From: Natronococcus occultus SP4 | GTDB lineage: Archaea > Halobacteriota > Halobacteria > Halobacteriales > Natrialbaceae | Direction of reading: 5' to 3' | DNA: 64,000 bases | Assembly: GCF_000328685.1 (NCBI RefSeq) | Contig: NC_019974.1 | Location: forward strand, 983,001 to 1,047,000 | In this document: positions 16,977 to 25,616 of the stretch, piece after piece | How positions within the stretch are numbered: position 1 is the first letter of the stretch | How the letters are laid out: each line of letters starts with the position of its first letter | Translations under genes and position numbers: made by a program | The notes under the pieces: generated by a model | What the model saw: only the letters and a program-made list of their open reading frames with translations | Databases searched by the model: none | Told to the model about the DNA's origin: nothing

Positions 16977-17582
16977 GTGTTCACCCCAGCGGTCACCGTC
17001 CACGTCAACCGCGGTTCGCCCGAGCGCCTCGAGGCAGCGACCGCTACCTTCGAGACGGCCGAGCCGTTCACCCTGCTGCTCGAGGGCCACGACACGCCGA
17101 CCCACGTCCACTGCCGGCTCGACGAGAACCTGGCCCGCGTCGCCTCGCTGCCCCAGTCGAACTACTACGTTGAGGCCGACGCGCGGACGCCGGTCCCGAT
17201 CGACATCGACCCGAGCGCCATCGACGACCCTGTCCAGGGGTATCTCGAGGTATCGACGGGGTACGGTGCCGAGTCGGCGGCGATCGCCGTCACGATCGAG
17301 CCCGGGCCTGACAGGGTCGAGGTCGACGAGTCCCTCGCCCAGCCCAACCGCTCGCCGACCGAGAACACCCGGTCGGCGGAGTCATCGAAGCCGCTGTTCG
17401 AGGACGTCGAGCTGCCCGGCGGTCTCCAGCCGACGACCCTCGCTGCGCTCGCGCTCGGCGGGGTCGCGCTCGTCCTCGCACTCGCCGTCGCCGCGATCGC
17501 CGGCGGCACGACTGCCGTCGCCGTCTTTGCGATCGTCGCCGTCGCCGTCGTCGCCGCGGTCGCGGTCCGTTTTCGCAACTAG
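16977..17582 (+). CDS. conserved protein with two C-terminal membrane helices
   Basis: The 201-residue protein starts with a GTG 14 nt after the trm112 stop. It has an all-beta N-terminal domain (residues 5-110, with VHVNRGSPERL and LLLEGHDTPTHVHCRL), an acidic linker, and a hydrophobic C-terminus forming two Ala/Val-rich membrane helices (about 150-195). The domain would face one side of the membrane as an immunoglobulin-like module. The closeness to trm112 suggests co-transcription. Its stop overlaps that of the convergent gene by 4 nt. Family name not recalled with certainty. Confidence 0.65.
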   Translation: MFTPAVTVHVNRGSPERLEAATATFETAEPFTLLLEGHDTPTHVHCRLDENLARVASLPQSNYYVEADARTPVPIDIDPSAIDDPVQGYLEVSTGYGAESAAIAVTIEPGPDRVEVDESLAQPNRSPTENTRSAESSKPLFEDVELPGGLQPTTLAALALGGVALVLALAVAAIAGGTTAVAVFAIVAVAVVAAVAVRFRN

Positions 17583-18697
17583 TTCTCCCGTTCGACCGTC
17601 TCGAGGCCGCCGTCCTCGTCGAAGCGCTTCGCACGGAGGTACCGCGCACGGTAGCGGTTCGCGCCGTCCCCGACGTCGGCCTCCCGGATCTCGTCGGTGC
17701 GGCCGTCCGCGACGGCGTCGATCAGTTCCGAGAGCTGGTTGCGCTCGCTCGTCGTCAGCTCGAGTTCGTACGTGCGCTCGTCCTCGGACTCGAGGATCGT
17801 CCACTGGCGGGCGGCCGCGATCACGAGCGAACAGGGCTCCCGGCAGGGGAACGGCCCCTCGCCGCCCTCGGGGGCGAGCGCGTCGCCGTCCTCGTACTCC
17901 CACTCCCGGCGGCGCAGACACTGGGAGTCGACACAGCAGGCCTCGGCCATCCAGTCGACGGCCTCGCGGGGCAGCTCGTCGATTACGTCGTAGATCCCCG
18001 TCTGGCGCGTGGCCGTCTCGGTCCAGTGGTCGACGTCGAGCTCGCCGCGCAGCTCCCGGTACCAGTTGGCGATCGTCGCGGGGTAGAAGAAGTCGACCGC
18101 CTCGACGAGCTCGCGGCCCGTCAGCTCGGGAAAGACCCAGCCCGAGCGCAGCGAGGGGGCGGTTTTCAGCGGTCGGTAGCGGCCGTCCTCGTCGTTCGTC
18201 GCGAGCTCGCGGGCCTCGCGGGGATCGTCGTGAGTCTCGAGCTCGCCCCGAGGACGGTCGGCGTCGTCGACGTGGCGAAGTTCGTAGCCGCGCTCGTCTT
18301 CCGCGAGCAGCTCGGTCGTAACGAGTAGCTCGCCCCACTCCCGCTCGATCCCGTTTGCAAGCGCGTCGTAGCGGGCGGGAACGTCGAGGGGATCGCCTTC
18401 GATCGTCCGGTGGTCGATCGTCGCCGCGGCGATCGGCGCTCGCTCACACCACCGCAGGAAGGCTCGCCGGGCCGTCCCCTCGCCGCCGATCGCGTCCCAG
18501 TAGCGCCAGTTCGAGACGTACCGCGGGTGCGTGTCGAGGACGTCTCGCAGTTCCGCGCCGTCGAGGCCCGTCCGTTCGGCGTCGGGTGTCTCGAGGACGT
18601 ACGTGCCGTCGCTCGCCTGCTCGAGGACGAACCCGTCGAACGCGAGGCCGTCCTCGGTCTCGACGGCGGCGAGCAGGTCGGATGGCGAGTCGGACAC
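17579..18697 (-). CDS. DR2241-family Fe-S protein, CbiX partner
   Basis: The 372-residue protein matches the DR2241 family, whose domain is fused to CbiX in some bacteria and is predicted to carry a 4Fe-4S cluster. The Cys-rich part reads EACCVDSQCLRRRE and then FPCREPCSLVI. The N-terminal half contains FLRWCERAPIAAATI. It begins with a GTG only 2 nt after the cbiX stop, so the two are co-translated. A role in sirohydrochlorin cobalt insertion in cobalamin synthesis is inferred from the pairing. Confidence 0.8.
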   Translation of the reverse strand: MSDSPSDLLAAVETEDGLAFDGFVLEQASDGTYVLETPDAERTGLDGAELRDVLDTHPRYVSNWRYWDAIGGEGTARRAFLRWCERAPIAAATIDHRTIEGDPLDVPARYDALANGIEREWGELLVTTELLAEDERGYELRHVDDADRPRGELETHDDPREARELATNDEDGRYRPLKTAPSLRSGWVFPELTGRELVEAVDFFYPATIANWYRELRGELDVDHWTETATRQTGIYDVIDELPREAVDWMAEACCVDSQCLRRREWEYEDGDALAPEGGEGPFPCREPCSLVIAAARQWTILESEDERTYELELTTSERNQLSELIDAVADGRTDEIREADVGDGANRYRARYLRAKRFDEDGGLETVEREN

Positions 18698-18699
18698 GG

Positions 18700-19611
18700 T
18701 CAGTCACCCGCCCCCGCGCTCGGTCCGCGCTCGTCTCCGCGTTCGCTCCCGCCGGCGAGGGCCGTCGCGTCGCGAACGCGCTCGCGGGCGTCGCCGACGG
18801 CCGCACCCGCGTCGGCCGCCCGTTCGAGGACGACGTCGGCCATCAACCCCTCGGTGCCGACCGCGCCGGCGTACCAGATCCGGTGGCCGTCGACCTCGGC
18901 CGGGACCTCCCAGCCCAGCCGGTAGTCCTCGGTCAGTCCCATATCCTCGGGGATGTCCTCCTGGGTGTGGTAGCCGTCGGCGATAAACAGCGGGACGACG
19001 ACCACGTCCTCGGTCTCGAAGAACTCAGTAACGTCGTCGACCTCCGGCTCCTCGTCCATGAACAGCGCCTTCACCTCGTCGAAGCGGTCCCGCTGGCGGA
19101 CGCGCTCGGCGTGGTACTCGACGGCCTTCGCGGAGTTCGCGTTGCGCTCGGTGCCGTGGCCGACGACCGCCAGACCGAACCCGTCTCCGACGTCTGGATC
19201 TTCGGTGACGCTTTCGGCCCGCTGGACGATCACGTCGGTCATCGCGTCGTGGGTGCCGACGGGACCGCAGTAGTGGATCGTCTTCCCGACATCGGTCGCC
19301 TCGAGAGTGGCGTGGGAGGCGTCGGTGCCGTCGGAATCCCACTTCGCGGGATCCCAGTCGTCGAGGCGCAGCTCTCGGGGAATGACCTGCTCGGTGAAAT
19401 ATCCCTCGCTGATAAACAGGGGCACGACGAACACGTCCTCGGACTCGAGAGTGCGGATCACCTCCCGGAAGTGAGGCTCTTCCTTCCAGAAGGCCTCGCG
19501 AACCTCGTCGAACGCTTCGGTCTCGCGGACGGTGTCGGCGTGGGCGTAGGTGGGGTCCGATGCGTTCGGATTCAGATGCGACCCGTGGGCCGCGACGACC
19601 AGCGCTTGCAT
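18700..19611 (-). CDS. cbiX: sirohydrochlorin cobaltochelatase, two-domain CbiX
   Basis: The 303-residue protein has two CbiX half-domains in tandem, as in large archaeal and bacterial chelatases. The first starts MQALVVAAHGSHLNPNA with the metal-binding His and has VFVVPLFISEGYFT. The second repeats it as LAVVGHGTERNANSA and VVVVPLFIADGYHT. The enzyme inserts cobalt into sirohydrochlorin in the anaerobic cobalamin pathway. The C-terminal 25 residues are a variable Gly/Glu/Arg tail. It is the first gene of a two-gene operon with the DR2241-like protein. Confidence 0.92.
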   Translation of the reverse strand: MQALVVAAHGSHLNPNASDPTYAHADTVRETEAFDEVREAFWKEEPHFREVIRTLESEDVFVVPLFISEGYFTEQVIPRELRLDDWDPAKWDSDGTDASHATLEATDVGKTIHYCGPVGTHDAMTDVIVQRAESVTEDPDVGDGFGLAVVGHGTERNANSAKAVEYHAERVRQRDRFDEVKALFMDEEPEVDDVTEFFETEDVVVVPLFIADGYHTQEDIPEDMGLTEDYRLGWEVPAEVDGHRIWYAGAVGTEGLMADVVLERAADAGAAVGDARERVRDATALAGGSERGDERGPSAGAGD

Positions 19612-19721
19612 GCGCGGCCGTTAGAAGGGGTCCCGTTTAGGGACTTCGCTGGGGGCACGGGTCGCCGACGTTCCGGACGACTCGGGCGACGACCCGTCGA
19701 GTGCGAGCTGCGAGCGGTCGG

Positions 19722-20069
19722 CTACGGCACTGTGACGTCGGTCCGGGCCTCGCACCTGCCCTCCTGGGCGCGCAGCTCCGCGACAGCGGTGTACTCCCCC
19801 GACCGGGGATTCTCCCACTCGGCCTCGTAGGTCGCCGTCTCGTCGGGGGCGATCCGTTCGGAGCTGATCATCTGGGCGAACATTCGGCCGTCGGTGTAGC
19901 GCCAGACCTCCCGTCCCTCGTCCTCGACGACGAACTCGGCCTTGCAGGCGTCGGAGAACTGGAGCTCGACGGGATCGGTGCCCTCGTTCGCGACGGTAAA
20001 CTCGAACCGAACCGCGTCCGTTCCCGCGCCGGACGATACCTCCGCCTCGAGTCGTCCCTCGAGTGCCAT
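19722..20069 (-). CDS. BsuPI-domain protein
   Basis: The 115-residue all-beta protein has the BsuPI pattern: FEFTVANEGTDPVELQFSDACKAEFVVEDEG, then VWRYTDGRMFAQ and ERIAPDETATYEAEW. BsuPI was described as an intracellular proteinase inhibitor in Bacillus. Archaeal members are of uncertain function. There is no signal peptide, so it should be cytoplasmic. It is divergent from the methyltransferase at 20163. Confidence 0.8.
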   Translation of the reverse strand: MALEGRLEAEVSSGAGTDAVRFEFTVANEGTDPVELQFSDACKAEFVVEDEGREVWRYTDGRMFAQMISSERIAPDETATYEAEWENPRSGEYTAVAELRAQEGRCEARTDVTVP

Positions 20070-20162
20070 ACTCGCCTCTCGGCCTGCTCGCCGTATAGTT
20101 CTTCAGCCGGCAGCGACCGATTTGAGCGGAACGCCTACCACCGAACGGAACCGAGGACGGAC

Positions 20163-20768
20163 ATGGATCCGTTTCGAAACACGAGCCAGCCCGACTGGGA
20201 CTGGTGGGGAAAACTCTGGCCGACGCCGGGGGCGACGCTTCGCCGGCTCGGCCTCGACCGCGGAACGTCCCTCGCCGAGGTCGGCTCGGGCAACGGCTAC
20301 TTCGCGCTGCCGGCCGCCCGGATCACCGCTCCCGCACCGGTGTACGCCGTCGACCTCGAGGGCTCGCTCCTCGCCGAACTCGAGGAGCTCGCGGCCCGAC
20401 AGGAGATCGAGAACGTCCGACCGATCCGCGGCGACGCGCGGGAACTCGATCGGCTGCTCCCGGAACCGATCGACGCGGTCCTGCTCGCCAACGCCTTCCA
20501 CGGGATCGCTCCCGAGGATCGAGCGACGGTTCTCGGGGCCGTCCACGACTCGCTCCGGCCCGGCGGGACGTTCGTCGTCGTCAACTGGGCGGATCGCCCG
20601 CGCGAGGAGACGACAGTCGACGGCGAGACCCGCGGTCCGCCGACCGAGCTCAGGGTCGGTCCGGAGGAAACGCGCGAGGCGGTCCGCGAACACACTGATC
20701 TCGGGTTCGATCGGGCCGTCGAGCTCCCCCCGTACCACTACGGGCTGGTCTTCGAGCGCGAGCGGTAG
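20163..20768 (+). CDS. class I SAM-dependent methyltransferase
   Basis: The 201-residue protein has SAM-binding motif I LAEVGSGNGYFALPAA, VYAVDLEGSLL for the ribose-binding acidic residue, and DAVLLANAFHGI followed by LRPGGTFVVVNW. It resembles UbiE/arsenite-methyltransferase-like enzymes without the Cys residues needed for arsenic. The N-terminus DPFRNTSQPDWDWWGKLWP is unusually Trp-rich and conserved in haloarchaeal relatives. The substrate cannot be told from sequence. Confidence 0.8.
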   Translation: MDPFRNTSQPDWDWWGKLWPTPGATLRRLGLDRGTSLAEVGSGNGYFALPAARITAPAPVYAVDLEGSLLAELEELAARQEIENVRPIRGDARELDRLLPEPIDAVLLANAFHGIAPEDRATVLGAVHDSLRPGGTFVVVNWADRPREETTVDGETRGPPTELRVGPEETREAVREHTDLGFDRAVELPPYHYGLVFERER

Positions 20769-20814
20769 CCCGCGGAGCAGTACGCCTATCCCTGTTCGCC
20801 ACTAACCCCGCGGC

Positions 20815-21567
20815 GTGCAACTCGTCGGGTACGAGCCGAGCGGACGGGGGTCAGCACTGGTTGTCGCCGACGGCGACAGCGTCGAGGACGTCCCGCTCGA
20901 GTCCGGCACGGAGCTCTCCTACGTCCTCGGCTCGCGGCGCTGTGCGGGGACGATCGACGACGGCGAGCACGTCGCCTGTAACCGCTCGACGGCGCCGTAC
21001 TGCGAGTACCACACGAGCACGTGGGTCTGTGCCCGCTGTACGGGCGACTGTCTCAAACCGGAGATGGACTGCTACCAGGAACACGCCGTCTACGTCGCCG
21101 CCTTCGCCCCGGACACGTTCAAGGTCGGGGTCACCAAGTCCCGGCGCCTCGGGACCCGCCTCCGCGAACAGGGCGCGGACCGGGCAGCCCACGTCCACAC
21201 GGTCTCGAACGGGCGAATCGCCCGCGAGCTCGAGGCCGAGATCGCCGACTGGCTGGTCGATCGCGTCCGAACGCGCCCGAAGGTCACAGCCCTCGCCGAG
21301 ACGGTCGACGAGGACGCCTGGGAGGCGGTTCTGTCGGAGTTCGACGTCCTCGACCGGTTCGATCTCGACTACGGCCTCGACCTCGAGACTCGCCCCGTCC
21401 GGGAGACGATGGCCTCGGGCACCGTCGTCGGCGTGAAGGGGCGACTCCTGGTCCTCGAAACGAGCGGGACGACCTACGCTGTCGATATGCGCGACCTCGT
21501 GGGCTACGAGATTGCGGAGGGGGAGACGAGCCGGAACCTCCAGTCATCGCTTGGCTCGTTCGGTTGA
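20815..21567 (+). CDS. DUF2797 protein with GIY-YIG-like motif
   Basis: The 250-residue protein matches DUF2797. An N-terminal Cys-rich zinc-binding region (SRRCAGTID, VACNRSTAPYCEYH, CARCTGDCLKP) precedes AVYVAAFAPDTFKVGVTKSR, which resembles the strand-helix pattern of GIY-YIG nucleases with an R-x3-R-x-REQGA follow-on. Nuclease activity is unproven in this family. A GTG start at 20815 lies in a short intergenic gap after the methyltransferase. Cytoplasmic; function unknown. Confidence 0.8.
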   Translation: MQLVGYEPSGRGSALVVADGDSVEDVPLESGTELSYVLGSRRCAGTIDDGEHVACNRSTAPYCEYHTSTWVCARCTGDCLKPEMDCYQEHAVYVAAFAPDTFKVGVTKSRRLGTRLREQGADRAAHVHTVSNGRIARELEAEIADWLVDRVRTRPKVTALAETVDEDAWEAVLSEFDVLDRFDLDYGLDLETRPVRETMASGTVVGVKGRLLVLETSGTTYAVDMRDLVGYEIAEGETSRNLQSSLGSFG

Positions 21568-21616
21568 TCGGGCCCGACTGTCGTACTCCGACGTGGCGCT
21601 TTGCTCTCGAGAGCGG

Positions 21617-22249
21617 TCAGTACTCCAGCTTCGTGTCGCCCGTCTCGCCCCAGCGCTCGAGGCGGTCGTCCTCGACGTCGTAGTCGATGTCGTAGGGCGT
21701 TCGCTCCGTCCACCCCTCGCCGGTCAAGTGGCTCGTGACAGCCGTAGCCGCCTCGCCGTAGCGGTCGCCCCGGTGGAAATGCGAGGACGTCAGATCGACC
21801 ACGTCGAGGTGGGCGTGGATCGCGGCCCGGTCGTCGTCGACGCGCCAGACGTGGACGTGCTCCCAGCCGTCGCTCAGCTGCGGCCGTCGGTAGGAGGCGT
21901 CGGGCGAAACGAGTTCTTCGGCGTCGCGGTCCCAGGCCTTCGCGGTTGCGTCGGGAAGCACGGGCGTCCACTCGAGGTTGCCCAGTCCGGTGAAGGCGTC
22001 CTCGACTGCCTCGAGCGCCGACGCCGAGCCGTCGGCGCGGGCGTGGAGGTTGATCGGCAGAGCGGGGTGCCACTCGCCGTCGTCGTTCGGTTTGTACAGA
22101 CACAGCGGGTAGTCGTCCTCGCCGTCGCGGTCGGCGTCGACGACTGCGTCGGTCGGTTCCGCGCTCGCGCTCGTACTCGCGACGGTGCCGACGGCGACCG
22201 CGCTCCCGGCCCCGGCGATCACTTGCCGTCTGGTGGGTTCTCGATCCAT
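21617..22249 (-). CDS. Tat-exported protein of unknown function
   Basis: The 210-residue protein starts MDREPTRRQVIAGAGSAVAVG, a twin-arginine signal, with cleavage likely after ASA near residue 30. The mature part has YPLCLYKPNDDGEWHPALPINLHAR and paired GWEHVHVWRVDDDRAAIHAHLDVV blocks rich in His and Trp. It could bind a metal, but no family is recognised. It is convergent with the DUF2797 gene, with about 50 nt between the stops. Confidence 0.7.
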   Translation of the reverse strand: MDREPTRRQVIAGAGSAVAVGTVASTSASAEPTDAVVDADRDGEDDYPLCLYKPNDDGEWHPALPINLHARADGSASALEAVEDAFTGLGNLEWTPVLPDATAKAWDRDAEELVSPDASYRRPQLSDGWEHVHVWRVDDDRAAIHAHLDVVDLTSSHFHRGDRYGEAATAVTSHLTGEGWTERTPYDIDYDVEDDRLERWGETGDTKLEY

Positions 22250-22552
22250 GGACGATCACCGGCGTTCCGGGTCGACTGCGTCGGTTTCGAGAGCGGCGTT
22301 CGCTTGCACGCCCTCCCTTTCGGAGACGTCCGATAGAAGGGTTCGGCCTGAATGTTCGTGGCTCGGTCCTCGCGGACGCAGCTTCCGGTCGGAGACCGGT
22401 TCCCTCGACGGGGAACGCCGTTTCGCGAGCAGGGTGGGCTACGGGTTCGGCCTCGGACACGAAGCAGCCGACAGGCTCCACAGTGCCAGATAAACGCGTC
22501 GGCGGTCGGGAACATGGCAATCCTTTTCCGCTGCGCTACGGAACCGGAAGGT

Positions 22553-22915
22553 ATGGCTGACGAAAACGAACCCGAGGACGCCGGCGACGAGGGCGAGGAG
22601 AAGTCCTTCCGAGAGCGAGTCGAGGAGATCCGCGAGAAACGCGCCGAGGAAGGCGAAGGCGAGGGTGAGCCACCCGAGAGCCCGTTCGGCGGCGGCGGTG
22701 GCGGCCCCGGCGGCATGGGCGGGGGTGGCGGCAACCCGTTCGCACAGATGATGGGCGGCATGATGGGCGGCGGCCCCGGCGGCGGTCCGGGCGGTCCGGG
22801 CGGCCAGGACGAGAGCAACGAGGAGCTTGTCCGCGAGGTCCGACAGCTTCGTGACGAGATGCGCGACCAGACCCGCGCGCTGAAGCGCATCGCCGACGCG
22901 CTCGAGGACCAGTAA
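22553..22915 (+). CDS. small protein with Gly/Met-rich centre
   Basis: The 120-residue protein has a charged N-terminus (MADENEPEDAGDEGEEK), a Gly-rich centre with MMGGMMGG repeats (about residues 50-85), and a C-terminal helix (EELVREVRQLRDEMRDQTRALKRIADAL) suited to a coiled coil. The ATG at 22553 is preferred over an in-frame ATG at 22514 because it gives the acidic N-terminus typical of this genome. The role is unknown; the layout suggests a self-associating protein. Confidence 0.6.
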   Translation: MADENEPEDAGDEGEEKSFRERVEEIREKRAEEGEGEGEPPESPFGGGGGGPGGMGGGGGNPFAQMMGGMMGGGPGGGPGGPGGQDESNEELVREVRQLRDEMRDQTRALKRIADALEDQ

Positions 22916-22966
22916 CCGACCGCTTTTCGACGGTTTTTCGAGAGCGACAGCTGGCCGTTCGTCCCG

Positions 22967-23809
22967 TCAGCGCCACCGCGAGAACGGGAGCGGGTTCCGA
23001 ACGTCGAACCGGTCGGCCAGCGACCAGCGCCCGACGAGGACGCCCGCGAGCTTGACGCAGACGTACGCGAGGACGATTCCTGCGACGACGTCGATCGCCC
23101 AGTGGATCCCGAGATACATCGTCGAGATCGCGACGCTGATCGCGAGCGGGATCGCGACGATCGCCCACCGCGGGTAGACGTCCCGAGTCTGGTAGGCGAG
23201 GACGCCGACGGTGGCGGCAAGCGAGGTGTGCAGCGAGGGGAAGACGTTGGTGTTGCGGTTGACCTGTCGGGTGAGGTGCTGGTAGCGCGGGTAGGTGTCG
23301 TACATCAGGGCGTCGACGAGCTCGGGCATCATGTTCCGGGGGCCGTAGGCGATGACGAAGGTGTACAGCACCAGCCCGAGCACGTAGTTGAGGGTGTAGG
23401 CGGTCAGCAGCTCCCGCAGCGGTCGCGTGTTCGACAGCGCGAAGTACGCGACCACGGGAAAGACGAGCAGGAAGACGTAGCCGTAGATGTAGACGAACGA
23501 GAAGACGGCCGTCAGCGCCGGCGTCTCGTAGGACTGCAGCCAGAGGATGAACTGTCCCTCGATGTCGTAGATCGCCCAGGTGAGGTTCCAGCCGATCATC
23601 CAGGAGAGGTCGGGAACGACCTGCCTGGCGACGCTGTTTGCCAGCAGGACGACCGCGAGGACGACCGTGATCGGGGTGGCCGCACGCAGCCTGGCGAGCC
23701 ACTCCCGGCGCGTGTCCCGAAGCCGGTAGCGGCCGACGACGACGCCGATCCCCAGCAGCGTTAGCAGGCTGACGACGACCGCGAGCTGAACTAGCACCTG
23801 AACCAGCAT
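22967..23809 (-). CDS. PAP2-superfamily membrane protein (copy 1)
   Basis: The 280-residue protein has about six membrane helices and the PAP2 phosphatase motifs NRNTNVFPSLHTSLA (motif 2) and STMYLGIHWAIDVVAG (motif 3); AYGPRNMM lies at the place of motif 1. It resembles the AUR1/inositol-phosphotransferase-like PAP2 branch, so it may act on lipid phosphates or transfer head groups. Its ATG overlaps the stop of the upstream binding-protein gene (ATGA), so the two are coupled. A second copy of the pair lies at 25617-28257. Confidence 0.85.
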   Translation of the reverse strand: MLVQVLVQLAVVVSLLTLLGIGVVVGRYRLRDTRREWLARLRAATPITVVLAVVLLANSVARQVVPDLSWMIGWNLTWAIYDIEGQFILWLQSYETPALTAVFSFVYIYGYVFLLVFPVVAYFALSNTRPLRELLTAYTLNYVLGLVLYTFVIAYGPRNMMPELVDALMYDTYPRYQHLTRQVNRNTNVFPSLHTSLAATVGVLAYQTRDVYPRWAIVAIPLAISVAISTMYLGIHWAIDVVAGIVLAYVCVKLAGVLVGRWSLADRFDVRNPLPFSRWR

Positions 23810-25557
23810 CAGCGTCTCACCCGGAGCGTGCCGTCGTCGTAGTTGAAGCCGGCGTCCTCGAACGCGTCGACGGCGGCCGCGACGTCAAGGTCGCCGTCGG
23901 TACCGAAAAACGGGGTCGCCGGATCCTGCCCGTCCCAGGCGAGCTCCGCGGGGGTCCACTCCTCGGTGACCGGCGTCGCGGTCGGCGCGGCGTAGCCGTC
24001 GAAGACGTCCTCGGCGATCCAGGCCTTGTCGATCAACCGCGCGACGAGCCGACGGAACCGCGGGTTGGCGAACGGGGCCCGCCGCGCGTTGAAGCCGAGG
24101 TGGTAGAACCGCCAGGACGGCGACTCGAGGATCGCCGTCTCCGGGTCCGGCTCGACGTCGTCGAGGACGTACGTCTCGAGGGGGGCGCTCGTGACGTCGG
24201 CGTCGTCGCCGGTCACGAGCTCGATCGCCGACGTGCTCCGGGGGTCGATCCCCACCCGGAACTCCTCGACGGGCGGTTCCGGCAGGGCGACGTCCTCGCG
24301 ACGGGTGAAGTGGTCGTCGAACCGCTCGAGGGTGAGGTGTTCGCGTTCGGTCCGGCTCTCGAAGCGGAAGGGGCCGCTGCCGATCGGCGGGACGTTGTCG
24401 GTCGTGATCGCCTCGGTCGTCCCCTGGGCGACGCGCACGCCCGGGACCGTCGCGGACTCGGCCCGTTCGGTCCAGACGTGTTCGGGAAGGATCGGAACGG
24501 TGAGGGCCCGTTCGGCGACGGCCTCGCCCGCGTCGAGCTCGAGTTCGAGCTCGAGTTCGTCGTCGACGTCGATCGCGTCGACGGCCGCCGCCAACCCCCT
24601 GTACCGGGGCGGGGGCGACGTTCCTTCCTCGTCCTCGAGTTCGGTATCTTGCAGCAGTCGGTAGGTAAACGCGACGTCCTCGGCCCTGACGGGTTCGTCG
24701 TCGTGGAACCGACAGTCCTCGCGCAGCCGCACGCGGAGGGTGCCGTCGTCGTAGGTCCAGTCCTCGGCGAGCCAGGGTTCGATCTCGCCGTCGCGTTCGG
24801 TCGCCAGCGAGTCGTACACCAGTTCGAGGAACGGCTCGTCGTCGCGGTACTCGGCCGTCAGCGGGTTGAGGTTCTCGGAGGGGCGCGCGTCGGTGTGGGC
24901 GGTCCGCAGCCGCTCGACGTCCGACCCGGGCTCGAGTTCGAGATAGCCGAGCCGGGTCGCCGGGTGGGCCTCGCCCCAGCCGTCGAAGCGGTCGGTTCTG
25001 ACGAAGCGGTGCTCCTCTGGGACACAGATCGGAACGAACGGCTGCTCGCGGGCGACCGTCTCGAGCAGGTCGGCGACGATCGCCTCCCGCTCGTCGCCGT
25101 CGGCGCGGCGCTGGTCCTCGAGCAACTCGTCGACCTGCATGTTCGCGTAGCCGAAGGGGTTCTGCCAGCCCGATTCCTCGGCGTACCGCGAGTGCAACGC
25201 CTCGTAGAGAACGTCGGGATCGGTGCCGCCGGGGTGGACGCCGACGGAGAGATCGAACTCGTGGTTGATCAGGACCGCCCGCAGGTACTCCTCGTTCGAG
25301 CGCATGTCGATCGCGACGTCGACGCCGACCGCCTCGAGGACGTCCGCGATCGCTCGCGCCAGCCGGATCCCCTCCCGGTCCCCGTCCGCGGGGCGGGTGA
25401 CGATCGTCACCGAGAGCTGGTCGACGTCCTCGCGGTTGACGACGGTCCGGACCTGGCGAACGCAGCCGCTGGTCGCGACGGCGAGCCCGGCCGCGCCGGC
25501 GAGAACCGACCGCCGGCTTCGGGGCCGATCGGTCGGCGCCGTGTCCGCTTCGGTCAT
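23809..25557 (-). CDS. SBP_bac_5-type binding lipoprotein, apparently circularly permuted (copy 1)
   Basis: The 582-residue protein has a Tat lipoprotein signal (RSRRSVLAGAAG, lipobox ATSGC near residue 33). Homology to peptide/nickel-binding SBP_bac_5 proteins is clear but in altered order. Residues about 45-200 match the canonical C-terminal lobe (GVDVAIDMRSNEEYL, YANMQVDELLEDQRRADGDERE, QPFVPICVPEEHR). The canonical N-terminal start (ENLNPLTAEYRDDEPFLELVYDSL) appears only near residue 220. The protein ends at DAFEDAGFNYDDG, the middle of the usual fold. No permease or ATPase is nearby; a PAP2 gene follows by ATGA overlap. Confidence 0.85.
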   Translation of the reverse strand: MTEADTAPTDRPRSRRSVLAGAAGLAVATSGCVRQVRTVVNREDVDQLSVTIVTRPADGDREGIRLARAIADVLEAVGVDVAIDMRSNEEYLRAVLINHEFDLSVGVHPGGTDPDVLYEALHSRYAEESGWQNPFGYANMQVDELLEDQRRADGDEREAIVADLLETVAREQPFVPICVPEEHRFVRTDRFDGWGEAHPATRLGYLELEPGSDVERLRTAHTDARPSENLNPLTAEYRDDEPFLELVYDSLATERDGEIEPWLAEDWTYDDGTLRVRLREDCRFHDDEPVRAEDVAFTYRLLQDTELEDEEGTSPPPRYRGLAAAVDAIDVDDELELELELDAGEAVAERALTVPILPEHVWTERAESATVPGVRVAQGTTEAITTDNVPPIGSGPFRFESRTEREHLTLERFDDHFTRREDVALPEPPVEEFRVGIDPRSTSAIELVTGDDADVTSAPLETYVLDDVEPDPETAILESPSWRFYHLGFNARRAPFANPRFRRLVARLIDKAWIAEDVFDGYAAPTATPVTEEWTPAELAWDGQDPATPFFGTDGDLDVAAAVDAFEDAGFNYDDGTLRVRR

Positions 25558-25616
25558 TCGGTGGATACCTTCAGTTCAGCCAGTCGCGATATAACAGTAT
25601 TGCGTTGCCGATCGGT

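Noticed and set aside
15233-17095. 620-codon open frame on the minus strand across purA and trm112
   Set aside because: It is antisense to well-supported genes. Open antisense frames are common in GC-rich haloarchaeal DNA, and the product has no recognised motifs.
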